Shown here in pieces: positions 28,686 to 37,756 of a DNA stretch of 64,000 nucleotides. The stretch lies in the NCBI RefSeq assembly GCF_000829375.1, contig NZ_AP014624.1:3100001-3164000 (forward strand), read 5' to 3'. The notes under the pieces were generated by a model, which saw only the letters and a list, made by a program, of their open reading frames with translations, searched no databases and was not told where the DNA came from. Both the position numbers and the translations under genes were made by a program. Origin of the DNA: Chryseobacterium sp. StRB126. Lineage in GTDB: Bacteria; Bacteroidota; Bacteroidia; Flavobacteriales; Weeksellaceae. How positions within the stretch are numbered: the stretch's first letter is position 1; the number at the start of each line of letters is the position of its first letter.

Positions 28686-28800
28686 AAAAACGCTTCGACT
28701 CCGCTCAGCGTGACATTGTTATAATGTATCAATATAACAATGTACCAGTGTAACAATATTCACCAATATAAAAATTGGTAAACCGGTACACTGGTACATT
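28686..28800. repeat. Cluster of dispersed repeats
   Basis: 'cttcgactccgctcagcg' at 28693-28710 resembles a short intergenic repeat. AATGTACCAGTGTA (28739-28752) and TACACTGGTACATT (28787-28800) are a perfect 14-bp inverted pair around 'accaatataaaaattggt', itself a hairpin. No gene in this gap. Confidence 0.7.
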
Positions 28801-28820
28801 TATCAATTAAGTAAGCTTAA

Positions 28821-30074
28821 TTATTTCAGATTATTCAAAGCGTTTTCCAGTTTTGGAAGCATTACTTTGATCTCATCAACAGCTAATCCTCCAACGGAAG
28901 CACGAAACCAAGGTTCAGATTTGTCTTCCCCGAATGCTGAGAATGGAACTAAAGCAACACCTGCCTCATTGATTAAATAGAATACAAGATCTGAAGAGTT
29001 TTCGATAACAGCTCCGTCAGGTTTTGTTTTTCCGATATAATCTAATTTGATCGTAAGGTAAAGAGCGCCCATTGGTTCAATACTGTCCACCGCTAAACCT
29101 TTTCCTTTCAGCTCCTGAATACCACCGTGAAGAACTTTTAAGCTTTCTTCTAATCTACCTTTGAAATCTTCTACGAATACGTTTACATTTTCAGGGTTTT
29201 CATAGAATTTAGCAGTAGCTTCCTGCTCTGGTTTTGGTGCCCAAGCTCCTACGTGCGTAAGAAGCGCCTTCATTTTATCAATGATATGAGCAGGCCCGAA
29301 TCCCCATCCTACCCGTACTCCTGTTGCAGCCAAGCATTTTGAAATACCATCAATATATACTGTATAGTCCTTCATTTCAGGGAAAAGAGAAACCGGATCT
29401 ACATGTTCTGCTCCAAAGGTAAGGTTAGAATAGATTTGGTCATACATTAAATATAACGGTTTTTCATCTGCTCCTCTTTTTTTGTTTTCAGCAATCACCA
29501 ACTCACAGATTTCTGAAAGCTGTTCTCTTGTGAACATTGTTCCTGTTGGGTTCAGTGGTGAACAAAGTGCTAATAAAACCGCACCATCCAAGTGAGGTCT
29601 TAAATCATCTGCAGTTGGAAGGAAGTTCGTTTCAGGTTTTGTTTTAACTTCTACAGCATTGGCAGAAGTAAGGTAAGCATAGTGGTTGTTATTCCATGAT
29701 GGTGTTGGATATACTACTTTATCTCCTTCGTCTACGATGGTTTTGTATACGGCATAGATTAATGGTCTTGATCCTGCTGTAATCAAAATATCGTTTGGAG
29801 AATAATCCAGATTCCATCTGTTTTTCAGGTCTTTGGAAACTTCTTTTCTTAAAGATAAAAGTCCGTTGGCAGGTGGATAGTTTGTCAGGTTATTCTGATA
29901 GGCTTTCTGAATTTCTTCCTTCAGCAATGCTGGGATAGGATAGATATTAGAATTCAGGTCACCAATAGTAAGATTGGCAATTTCTGCACCTTTTGCTTTT
30001 AGATCATTTACTTCGTTACCAATTTTTACAATTTCAGAACCGATCAGGTTCGCTGCTAATTTTGAAACTTTCAC
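28821..30074 (-). CDS. Class I/II pyridoxal-phosphate aminotransferase
   Basis: 417 residues starting with GTG (MKVSKLAANLIGSEI). Fold type I: 'ILITAGSRPLIYAVY' near residue 100, 'CSPLNPTGTMF' (about 175; substrate Asn in NPTG), 'YDQIYSNLTF', the Schiff-base lysine in 'DGISKCLAATGVRVGW' (about 250), and the conserved Arg in 'WFRASVG' near 395. It transfers amino groups between an amino acid and a 2-oxo acid, aspartate/aromatic type; the exact substrate is not readable. A dispersed-repeat cluster, not a terminator, follows. Confidence 0.88.
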   Translation of the reverse strand: MKVSKLAANLIGSEIVKIGNEVNDLKAKGAEIANLTIGDLNSNIYPIPALLKEEIQKAYQNNLTNYPPANGLLSLRKEVSKDLKNRWNLDYSPNDILITAGSRPLIYAVYKTIVDEGDKVVYPTPSWNNNHYAYLTSANAVEVKTKPETNFLPTADDLRPHLDGAVLLALCSPLNPTGTMFTREQLSEICELVIAENKKRGADEKPLYLMYDQIYSNLTFGAEHVDPVSLFPEMKDYTVYIDGISKCLAATGVRVGWGFGPAHIIDKMKALLTHVGAWAPKPEQEATAKFYENPENVNVFVEDFKGRLEESLKVLHGGIQELKGKGLAVDSIEPMGALYLTIKLDYIGKTKPDGAVIENSSDLVFYLINEAGVALVPFSAFGEDKSEPWFRASVGGLAVDEIKVMLPKLENALNNLK

Positions 30075-30101
30075 TTTATTCTTATTTAAAATTTACTAAT
30101 A

Positions 30102-30998
30102 TTATCTTCTCAGATTAATTTTGTTTTCTATTTGATCCACGGGTGTGTGGGCATCATAAGCGGCTATTAGTTTTTTGGTTTTTTTTGCGGTAGCAGAGTT
30201 TGGATATTTTTTGATAAGAGCATTGTATGCTTCTCTTTTATCATCATAAATTTTCCCTTCTTCACTATCATAGATCCTATCACTATCCATTCCCAGAAGA
30301 TAATCTAGCAGATAGTTATGATAATTATCTTTTGCTTTGTTTATCAATGAGCTTTTAGGATACTTATTAATAAAATTCTCCCAGACGATCAATCGGTCTC
30401 CCAATTCTTCCCAGGTAATCAAAAGTCCACCATTCACGGCATAATTTTCCTTATTATCTTTTGCCATCTGTGAGATATAAGCCGCATAATCAGGCGTTAC
30501 CTTATTCTTGAAGATAGATTCATAATAGCCCGGCAATGAATGAATTTCCGTAAGCCCTTCTCCCATCACACGGAACTCAAGACCTGCTTTATTCAGTTCG
30601 GCCGCCATTTTCTTTATGTTATCCGGTAGATTATAGGTATCCGGTCCTGTATGATAATCAACATATTTGTCGAGTATCTCAGTTTGAGAATCATTAAAAC
30701 AATCGGTGTATTTATCTCTGATTTTCACATAATCTTCATACACTTTATTGTTCTGCTCCGGACTGTTTTCTGCAATCTCTTTATCTATTTTAGTACGATA
30801 CCATTGCAAAGCTGTAATATAATCTTCTGTTTTATTATCTGAAGAACATGCTGTGTCAATAGGTTTGTACTGATCCTCTTTAGCTTCGTTTTTAGCGATT
30901 GAGTCGTTTGCAGGCTTTACATCAGAAACCGCAGTTTCCTTTTTACAGGAAACTACAGCTACAGACAGTATGCAAACTGCTATAATTTTTTTTATCAT
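30102..30998 (-). CDS. Hypothetical lipoprotein with helical repeats
   Basis: 298 residues. The signal MIKKIIAVCILSVAVVSC has a lipobox at C18 and a charged linker. The body is helical, with repeats like 'YDSEEGKIYDDKREAYNALIKKYPNSATAKKTKKLIAAYDAH' similar to tetratricopeptide/Sel1-type helix pairs ('KYPNSxxAxKxxK'). Lies between the phosphomutase and aminotransferase genes, all on the minus strand with small gaps, so probably one transcript. Role unknown; an outer-membrane-associated binding protein is a reasonable guess. Confidence 0.68.
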   Translation of the reverse strand: MIKKIIAVCILSVAVVSCKKETAVSDVKPANDSIAKNEAKEDQYKPIDTACSSDNKTEDYITALQWYRTKIDKEIAENSPEQNNKVYEDYVKIRDKYTDCFNDSQTEILDKYVDYHTGPDTYNLPDNIKKMAAELNKAGLEFRVMGEGLTEIHSLPGYYESIFKNKVTPDYAAYISQMAKDNKENYAVNGGLLITWEELGDRLIVWENFINKYPKSSLINKAKDNYHNYLLDYLLGMDSDRIYDSEEGKIYDDKREAYNALIKKYPNSATAKKTKKLIAAYDAHTPVDQIENKINLRR

Positions 30999-31016
30999 GG
31001 TTTGCTTTTCAGGTGA

Positions 31017-32732
31017 TTAATCCAGTTTTAAGTCTGTTTTAACGGCCTGAATTTTAGCTTCTAATGATTTTAGTTTATCTTTAAAATCTGCTTCAGAAGA
31101 GATAGAATCTTTTACTGAAACATAGAATTTAATTTTTGGTTCTGTTCCTGAAGGTCTTACACAAACTTTAGTTCCATCCTGCGTATAGTAAATTAATACG
31201 TTAGACTGTGGAATTTCGTTCATTACTTTTTTCTCCCCTGATGAAATGGTAAGGATTGTCTGTTCTTTAAAGTCTTTTACTTCTTCCACTAATGAACCTG
31301 CCAATTCTTTTGGAGGGTTTTCACGGAAGTCTTTCATCATATTCTGAATTTCCTCAGCCCCCTGTCTTCCCTTTCTCACGATATTAATTAATCCTTCATA
31401 ATACATTCCAAGGTCTTCATAGATCTCGATCATGTACTGATACATTGTTTTGCCGTTAGCTTTACACCAAGCAGCAATTTCGCAAGCTACAAGGATACTT
31501 CCACAAGAATCTTTATCACGAACAAAATCTCCGGTCATGAAACCGAAACTCTCTTCTCCACCACATACGAATTTCTGAGTTCCTTCTGCTTCACGGATCA
31601 TTTTTCCGATCCATTTGAATCCTGTAAGTCCTACTTTACATTCAACCCCAAATTTCTGTGCGATATCATAGAAAATATCGGAAGTAACGATGGTAGAACC
31701 AATGAATTCTTTTCCGGTAATTCTTCCCTGCTTTCTCCATTCGTTCAGGATATAATACGTAAGGATTGTATTGGTTTGGTTACCGTTCAGCAACTGCATT
31801 TCACCATCAAGATTTCTTACGGCAATTCCTAATCGGTCACCATCCGGGTCTGTTCCGATCACGATGTCTGCATTGGTAATTTTTGCAAGATCCATGGCCA
31901 TTTCCAACGCTGCCGGTTCTTCCGGGTTTGGAGATTCTACTGTAGGGAAGTTTCCACTTGGAATCATCTGTTCTTTGACAAGGTCCACTTTTTTGAAACC
32001 TGCTTTAGCTAAAGCTTTAGGAATGGTAGTATAAGTGGTTCCATGGATAGAAGTGAAAACAATATTTAAGTTTCCTTTTCCTTCATTCTGGTAAGTGGAG
32101 TTTTCAATACATGCATCAATATAAACATCATCCTGCTCTTCTCCTACCCATTCGATCAGATCATCATTTCCGTTGAATTTGATTTCTTCAAATTTTACAG
32201 AATATACTTCTTTGATGATGGCTTCATCATTTGGCGGAACAATCTGAGCTCCGTCATTCCAATATACTTTGTATCCGTTATATTCAGGTGGATTGTGAGA
32301 AGCTGTTAGTACGATTCCTCCGTTACATTTTTTATCACGAACAGTGAAAGAAAGCTCTGGGGTTGGTCTGTGATCTTTGAAAAGCAAAACTTTAATTCCG
32401 TTTGCTGTTAAAACATCTGCTACCAGTTTTCCGAATTCTTTTGAGTTGTGGCGAACGTCATAAGCAATAGCTACTTTGATCTCCTCTCCTTTGAACTGCT
32501 CTAGCATATAGTTAGCCAGTCCCTGAGTTGCCTGTCCTAATGTATATTTATTTAAGCGGTTGGTTCCTACTCCCATAATTCCACGCATCCCTCCTGTTCC
32601 AAATTCCAGTTCTCTGTAAAAAGAATCTTCCAGATCCGGGGAATTGCTGTCGATTAATGCCTGTACTGCCTTTCTTGTTTCTTCATCGAAAGTCTCACTT
32701 AACCAAAGTTTCGCTTTTTCTAATGTGTTCAT
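31017..32732 (-). CDS. Phospho-sugar mutase (phosphoglucomutase/phosphomannomutase type)
   Basis: 571 residues, alpha-D-phosphohexomutase superfamily. Active phosphoserine in 'VLTASHNPPEYNGYKVYW' (about 140-157), metal-binding loop 'GTDPDGDRLGIA' near 295, sugar-binding 'GGEESFGF' near 385, and phosphate-binding 'VRPSGTEPKIKFY' near 535. It interconverts hexose 1- and 6-phosphates, feeding cell-envelope sugar nucleotides. Glucose versus mannose preference cannot be fixed from sequence. First gene of a probable unit with the lipoprotein and aminotransferase. Confidence 0.9.
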   Translation of the reverse strand: MNTLEKAKLWLSETFDEETRKAVQALIDSNSPDLEDSFYRELEFGTGGMRGIMGVGTNRLNKYTLGQATQGLANYMLEQFKGEEIKVAIAYDVRHNSKEFGKLVADVLTANGIKVLLFKDHRPTPELSFTVRDKKCNGGIVLTASHNPPEYNGYKVYWNDGAQIVPPNDEAIIKEVYSVKFEEIKFNGNDDLIEWVGEEQDDVYIDACIENSTYQNEGKGNLNIVFTSIHGTTYTTIPKALAKAGFKKVDLVKEQMIPSGNFPTVESPNPEEPAALEMAMDLAKITNADIVIGTDPDGDRLGIAVRNLDGEMQLLNGNQTNTILTYYILNEWRKQGRITGKEFIGSTIVTSDIFYDIAQKFGVECKVGLTGFKWIGKMIREAEGTQKFVCGGEESFGFMTGDFVRDKDSCGSILVACEIAAWCKANGKTMYQYMIEIYEDLGMYYEGLINIVRKGRQGAEEIQNMMKDFRENPPKELAGSLVEEVKDFKEQTILTISSGEKKVMNEIPQSNVLIYYTQDGTKVCVRPSGTEPKIKFYVSVKDSISSEADFKDKLKSLEAKIQAVKTDLKLD

Positions 32733-32746
32733 ATTTAGTTTAGTTT

Positions 32747-33181
32747 GGAAGCTGGAGGTTGGAAGAGGGAGGGTTGTTTTTGTCCCAGTTTAGCCGTTCA
32801 GCTTTTTGATTTATTATTTTGTCTTATTTTATCAGGCTGGAAGTAGGAAGCTGGGAGATGGAAGATATTACATTCCCAATTTCAGACTTCTGCCTTTTTA
32901 TTATTTTCTACCCGTTGTGCATTTTGGCAATTTTAGTATAAAAACCATCATTTATGATTAACTTTAATTACAATAATCAATTGATATCGATTATTTGATT
33001 AATACAATCTATATTACATAATCATTTATGACGCGATTTTCATTAAAAATATTTTAGAAGAGTATTTTTCTTTAAAAATGCACAACGGGTTATTTTCTAT
33101 ATTTTTATTTAATTAAAAAGTGAAAATGACGTTCGGTCAACTAAAATAGCCTCCAGCTTCCGGCTTCCACCTTCCCACCTT
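32747..33181. repeat. Purine-rich 'ggaagctgg' repeats around the MITE-like element
   Basis: Within a 449-bp gap: ggaagctggaggttggaag at 32747-32765, a related copy at 32836-32867, and an inverted copy at 33150-33181 (cctccagcttcc...). They resemble dispersed flavobacterial repeats. No gene was found in this gap. Confidence 0.65.
32910..33090. mobile_element. MITE-like element with perfect 16-bp inverted ends and 8-bp target duplication
   Basis: The left end ACCCGTTGTGCATTTT (32910-32925) is exactly inverted at 33075-33090. TATTTTCT flanks both sides directly (32902-32909 and 33091-33098), as expected for a target-site duplication. The 181-bp element is AT-rich and has no reading frame of note. 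It needs a transposase in trans. Ends starting with ACCC are a feature I associate with the IS982 family, common in this bacterial group, but no such transposase is in this window, so that link is inference. Confidence 0.85.
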
Positions 33182-33883
33182 CTAATCTAATTTCTTATTC
33201 TCAACTTTCGTTGTCTTATCTACTTTAAATGCTCTGATCGGGTCATTATAGTAGATAAATTTTGCAGTGTTCTGAATATTCCCTTTCAGAGAATCTTTTA
33301 CGTTTACCTCAGCATAGTTTCCGTTTTTGGAATCGATATTCAGGTTGGTAATTTTCCAGTAAGGTGCAATAAGACTTGCCGTATCAGAAATTTTTATCAC
33401 TGCATCTTTTGATAACCCTAAAAAGTTAGCACGGCTTCTGTTATGCATTTCCACCTCTGCCCTTCTTGTGTTGACAGATCCCATGAAGCTTGCATTGTTC
33501 TTCATATTCAGTCTGAAATTATCGGTTTTAATTTCGCTTGAAATATTTACTTCTACCGAGTCTGAAACGGCTACTTTTTCAAGATTATATTTTGAGTAGA
33601 TGGTTACATTGTAAAAATCTACCCCTTTTGTTCCTCTTTTTTCTTTGATGAACAGGGTTTTATCTTTTACATCTACGTCCAAATTACTGGCAACATTAGG
33701 ATAGGTTTCTATCTCCACAAAGTTCTTTTCTCCTCTGGCGTAAAATACACGGAATTTTCCGTTAAGATCCAGATTAACGAATTCCGGAACGTCCACATCT
33801 TTCTTTTCAATATTTCCTTTTGGGGAAACTTTTCCACAGGAAACTACTGCAACCAACATTAATGTGTAAAGTACTTTTCTCAT
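33182..33883 (-). CDS. GIN-domain (DUF2807) lipoprotein
   Basis: 233 residues. The signal MRKVLYTLMLVAVVSC has a lipobox at C16. The mature part 'VDVPEFVNLDLNGKFRVFYARGEKNFVEIETYPN...LDVDVKDKTLFIKEKRGT' and the following ladder of strands form the 'putative auto-transporter adhesin, head GIN domain' of Bacteroidetes. It is probably anchored to the outer membrane. The biological role of the family is not established. Confidence 0.85.
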   Translation of the reverse strand: MRKVLYTLMLVAVVSCGKVSPKGNIEKKDVDVPEFVNLDLNGKFRVFYARGEKNFVEIETYPNVASNLDVDVKDKTLFIKEKRGTKGVDFYNVTIYSKYNLEKVAVSDSVEVNISSEIKTDNFRLNMKNNASFMGSVNTRRAEVEMHNRSRANFLGLSKDAVIKISDTASLIAPYWKITNLNIDSKNGNYAEVNVKDSLKGNIQNTAKFIYYNDPIRAFKVDKTTKVENKKLD

Positions 33884-34108
33884 ATTTAATTTTAAATATT
33901 CTACTAACGATCATTATGATCTGCTTTCCTGAAAGTTTTCCGGGCTTTCAAGAATATCTTTTAACAAAAATAGGATTAAAATTTCTAAAAATCTTTGTCT
34001 TTTGGCAATAAAATACCTGATAATTTTCAATTTTTTGCTTTTTACCAAGAAGTTGTATTTTGCTTTTTATTCTTTTATCCTGTTTCTATTTTATGTAAAT
34101 ATTAATAA

Positions 34109-34136
34109 AAAAACATCCAATGAATGGATGTTTTTA
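34109..34136 (-). terminator. Rho-independent terminator
   Basis: AAAAACATCCA and TGGATGTTTTT pair around ATGAA. It lies in the otherwise empty 33884-34266 gap, 131 bp after the last gene of effector cassette 1, and is a good candidate for its end. Nothing else was recognised in this gap. Confidence 0.75.
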
Positions 34137-34266
34137 TTTTATAGTGATGATTTCACTTATTTTTTAAGTTTAATTGAAAAATGGATTCGATCTACTAGAC
34201 TTTACTAAGCAATTCTCATATAAACCTCATCGACAATATACCTTTCCTTTCATTTTTATATTTAGT

Positions 34267-35325
34267 CTAACCACCCCAGACTCTTTTCACTTTAAATTTT
34301 TCTAAAGCGATCTTTTTATCTTTACACTGCACCACTACTTTAAAATCATTATACATAAAACCGGGAACCAATACAATATCTATTGGCTGATCTGGATATG
34401 ATTTTTTCAGTTCTCCAAAAACCCTCAGCATTTCTTCGTCATTAAAAATAATCTCTGCATTGTATTTTGTAAAATCAAAATTAATATCATAAGGAATACT
34501 GTCCGGTTTATAAGTTGCAACAGATTTAGCATCCATTAAAATCTCAGATTCCCCATTATAATTAATACGATACAGCCCTGTAATTTTATCTTTATTATCA
34601 TAAGGAGCCAATACAAAACGATAGCTATATTTTTCTCTGTATTTGTCCCACAGCCCAAAAGGAATACCATTTTGAGCAATCGCAGTTTTTATACTATCAG
34701 GAACTAATATTTTATATGATAATTCATAGAATTGCTCCTGAGTCTCTTTAGGATCAACTCTTCTCATAAATTCATCTTTATTGACTGAAATTTCCTTAGC
34801 CTGTAAACGGCAAACCTCTCTGCGGTGATGGTTTCCTGACAACCAAATGACTATAACTCCACCAGGAGCAGCTCCTATAGTAATCTCATCGTATGTACCC
34901 TCTTCCCAAGGGATTTCACCATTACTATCCGGATTTCCTTCCACCATAAAACCTTCTCTAAACAATTGAAGTATTTTTTCTTTAGGTACATCAGCATTCA
35001 CACGCCAGAATTTTTTCTCTGCATAGCTTACATAAGTTAGATCTAAATGAGATGGAATTTTATTACCACCCTGACCCGCTTCAACTCCATCATATTGCCA
35101 GCTTCCTGTGGTAACTCCTGCTTTAGGAACTCCACATATTAACTCTTTTTTATCATCCGTTAATACTCCGATATGAACTTCTACAGGGTATTCCTTAGGA
35201 GCTGACATTGTTGCCATATAAGAAAACTCTTCTTGTACAGTCTTATTTTCTTTACTACAATTCTGTAATAAAGATAATAAGATTACCATACTGATAATCA
35301 ACTTTATGGTATTAATTCTAACCAC
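34267..35325 (-). CDS. DUF2931-family lipoprotein, cassette 1 copy B
   Basis: 352 residues starting with GTG that overlaps the upstream gene's stop by 8 bp, so translation is coupled. Signal plus lipobox at C23 (LLSLLQNC). Family features: 'EFSYMATMSAPKEYPVEVHIG', 'APGGVIVIWLSGNHHRREVCRL' (about 153-175), 'IPFGLWDKYREKYSYRFVL' (about 220-240) and the C-terminal 'VVVQCKDKKIALEKFKVKRVW'. Highly similar to the neighbour 35318-36376, and distantly to the three DUF2931 proteins of cassette 2. A periplasm-facing immunity role against the adjacent phospholipase-type effector is inferred from position only. Confidence 0.82.
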   Translation of the reverse strand: MVRINTIKLIISMVILLSLLQNCSKENKTVQEEFSYMATMSAPKEYPVEVHIGVLTDDKKELICGVPKAGVTTGSWQYDGVEAGQGGNKIPSHLDLTYVSYAEKKFWRVNADVPKEKILQLFREGFMVEGNPDSNGEIPWEEGTYDEITIGAAPGGVIVIWLSGNHHRREVCRLQAKEISVNKDEFMRRVDPKETQEQFYELSYKILVPDSIKTAIAQNGIPFGLWDKYREKYSYRFVLAPYDNKDKITGLYRINYNGESEILMDAKSVATYKPDSIPYDINFDFTKYNAEIIFNDEEMLRVFGELKKSYPDQPIDIVLVPGFMYNDFKVVVQCKDKKIALEKFKVKRVWGG

Positions 35326-36376
35326 CCCAGACTCTTTTCACTTTAAATTTCTCTAAAGCTATCTTTTTATCTTTGCACTGTACCACTACTTTAAAATCAT
35401 TATACATAAAACCGGGAACCAATACAATATCTATAGGCTGCTCAGGGAATGATTTTCTCAATGTGTCAAAAACCTGTAGCATTTCTTCATCATTAAAAAA
35501 AATTTCTGCGTTGTATTTAGCAAAATAAAAATTAACATCGTAAGGAATACCATCTGATTTGTAAGCCTCAACAGACTTAGCATTCATTAAAAATTCAGAT
35601 TCACCATTATAATTTATGCGATATAATCCTGTAATTTTGTCTTTATCATCGTAAGGTACTAACACAAAACGGTAACTATATTTTTCTCTATATTTATCCC
35701 ATAACCCAAATGGAATCCCGTTTTTTGTAATTCCTATTTTTGCACTATCAGAAACATTTATTGAATATTTTTTATCAAAAAACTGCTCTTGAGTTTCATC
35801 ATATTGTGGATGGGGTCTAAATTTATTTTTATCTACAAATATTTCCTTAGCCTGTAAACGGCAAACTTCTCTACGGTGGTGATTCCCTGATAACCATACA
35901 ATAACCACTCCCCCTGGAGCTGCTCCTATAGTAATTCTGTCATAGGTACTTTTTTCCCATAGAAAATTGCCATTGCCATCAGGATTTCCCTGGATCATAA
36001 ATCCCTCTTGAAATAATTGAAGTATTTTCTCTCCTGGTAAATCGGCATTTACCTGCCAAAATTTTTTCTCCGCATAGCTGATATAAGTAAGGTCCAGATG
36101 AGACGGGATTTTATTCCCTCCCTGACCACCAGCATCTCCATCATATTGCCAACCACCGTCTTCAACACCAGTTTTGGGTACTCCACAGATCAATTCTTTT
36201 TTAGCATCTGTTAATACTCCGATATGTACTTCTACGGGATATTCTTCTGGTGCAGTCATTGTGACCATATAAGAAAATTCATCTTGTTGATTGTTTTTCA
36301 TCTTCGGCTTATCATTTTTATTGCATGCCAGCAGTAGAAATATACTGCACATCATACTGAGAATATATATTTTCAT
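35318..36376 (-). CDS. DUF2931-family lipoprotein, cassette 1 copy A
   Basis: 352 residues. Signal MKIYILSMMCSIFLLLAC has a lipobox at C18. Same length as copy B and most of the sequence aligns without gaps: 'EFSYMVTMTAPEEYPVEVHIGVLT', 'APGGVVIVWLSGNHHRREVCRL' and 'IPFGLWDKYREKYSYRFVLVPY'. The last 40 residues are almost identical. Tandem duplication is clear. It follows the broken DUF2235 gene by 55 bp on the same strand. Likely immunity or accessory protein for that effector (inference). Confidence 0.82.
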   Translation of the reverse strand: MKIYILSMMCSIFLLLACNKNDKPKMKNNQQDEFSYMVTMTAPEEYPVEVHIGVLTDAKKELICGVPKTGVEDGGWQYDGDAGGQGGNKIPSHLDLTYISYAEKKFWQVNADLPGEKILQLFQEGFMIQGNPDGNGNFLWEKSTYDRITIGAAPGGVVIVWLSGNHHRREVCRLQAKEIFVDKNKFRPHPQYDETQEQFFDKKYSINVSDSAKIGITKNGIPFGLWDKYREKYSYRFVLVPYDDKDKITGLYRINYNGESEFLMNAKSVEAYKSDGIPYDVNFYFAKYNAEIFFNDEEMLQVFDTLRKSFPEQPIDIVLVPGFMYNDFKVVVQCKDKKIALEKFKVKRVWGG

Positions 36377-36431
36377 TTATTTATTTTTCTTAACGTCCAT
36401 CCTCGTCTAGTTGTTACGACATGTAAATATA

Positions 36432-37721
36432 TTAATACACTGTCCGTTTTCTTTTTCCATCCACAATATTAGGATAATTTTTCTGGGTAATAAGATCAGA
36501 CCCTGATTGTCCGTAGGTAGCATTCCAATGCAGGTAATGATTTCTCAAAAATTTAATGTCTTTGTTCTTTTTCTCTGCTTCTGCATCATTACGTCTCTGT
36601 CCCTCTAACTGTCGTTGTTCCCATTCTGCAACAGCTTTTCGGTCACCCGTAGCATGTACAATAGCAGGTTCCTTATATACTTCAGGCTCCATAAATACCA
36701 AAGGCGATCCTCCTTCAAAGGTATACTTCTTTAATTTCTCTTTAATACCTTCCAAGAACCTAACATTCCCAGAAATCCAGTTAGTCTGAAACTTATAATC
36801 ATCAAGTACACCTCCATCATTAACAGGTATACATTTTTTAATGCAAAATTCAACCATTAAATGTAATGGAATAAAGCTGTATTGGTTACTAAGCTTTCGC
36901 TCACCTTCAAGTCTGTAATTATTAACAGTTAACCTATAGAAAGGATCTGTTTTGATGGTAAGCTCATCAGGAAGAAACCACCCTTGTTTAATAAGTTCCT
37001 GAGACAATGGATATAAGGAATCTTTGAGAATAGTTGCATCTATTCTTTTCGGATTATCCTTCCATCCTTCTACATAAGAACCTCCAACATCACAATGTAC
37101 TCCTGGATAATGTAGCTCAATGCCGCCTTTTTTACCACTGTCGGGAGAAACTTTAGCAACAGAAGAAATATCCACTAAACTGAAGTTCGCACGATGTTCA
37201 TCTGCTGCCACCATATGAACTACATAATCTGCTCTGTTTACATTATTTAAACCTAGATCTTTGGAGTCATTCGATTGAAATAATCCATGATGGGGTACCG
37301 TATCATAAATCCCTACAAACCTAATCTTAATTTTTGTCTGCTCATCCATTAGTTCTGATTCAGCAAGCAGCTGCCCCAGAAATCCAAAGGCAGGCATTAC
37401 TCCATTAGCATAAGACTGTGATATATTATATCCAAACATATCTTTAACAATAAAACCTTCCTTATACGCTGTTGTACGTGCGTTATAACTTCCCTGAGTC
37501 ACAACATGTACAAAGTGTCTTGCCGCCGCAGCCCCTCGACTAAATCCAAATACGTCAAATGTTAAAGTCCCTACAACTTCTTTCCCTTTAACTATGTTAT
37601 TAGATATCTCTGCTTTAATATCATTTATAGATTTCCTTACTCTATCCATAATTCCAGCAGCACCCATTCCAAAGGCCGGCCCCATCATCATATCATCTTT
37701 TTTATAACTACTCGAGTCCAA
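36432..37721 (-). CDS. DUF2235 (Tle-type phospholipase) C-terminal fragment, split by frameshift
   Basis: Coding frame from the TTG at 37721 gives 429 residues, but the same frame is open further upstream to about 37785 and encodes 'IFRIYTEGIGTN', which belongs to the DUF2235 domain whose N-terminal part lies in the preceding frame (37757-38761). The fragment carries the nucleophile elbow FGFSRGAAAARHF (S61), 'VGIYDTVPHHG', and 'HCDVGGSY' with the acid residue, all as in lipase-type T6SS effectors (Tle1-like). If translated from TTG alone it lacks the first strand and oxyanion region and would probably be inactive. Confidence 0.8.
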   Translation of the reverse strand: MDSSSYKKDDMMMGPAFGMGAAGIMDRVRKSINDIKAEISNNIVKGKEVVGTLTFDVFGFSRGAAAARHFVHVVTQGSYNARTTAYKEGFIVKDMFGYNISQSYANGVMPAFGFLGQLLAESELMDEQTKIKIRFVGIYDTVPHHGLFQSNDSKDLGLNNVNRADYVVHMVAADEHRANFSLVDISSVAKVSPDSGKKGGIELHYPGVHCDVGGSYVEGWKDNPKRIDATILKDSLYPLSQELIKQGWFLPDELTIKTDPFYRLTVNNYRLEGERKLSNQYSFIPLHLMVEFCIKKCIPVNDGGVLDDYKFQTNWISGNVRFLEGIKEKLKKYTFEGGSPLVFMEPEVYKEPAIVHATGDRKAVAEWEQRQLEGQRRNDAEAEKKNKDIKFLRNHYLHWNATYGQSGSDLITQKNYPNIVDGKRKRTVY

Positions 37722-37756
37722 TTTATCTCCATAACTTTCAGGGCTACTATTTGTTC

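Noticed and set aside
34002..34208. Plus-strand frame of 68 codons in the gap after cassette 1
   Set aside because: Very AT-rich, Phe/Leu/Tyr-rich translation running through a terminator; chance.
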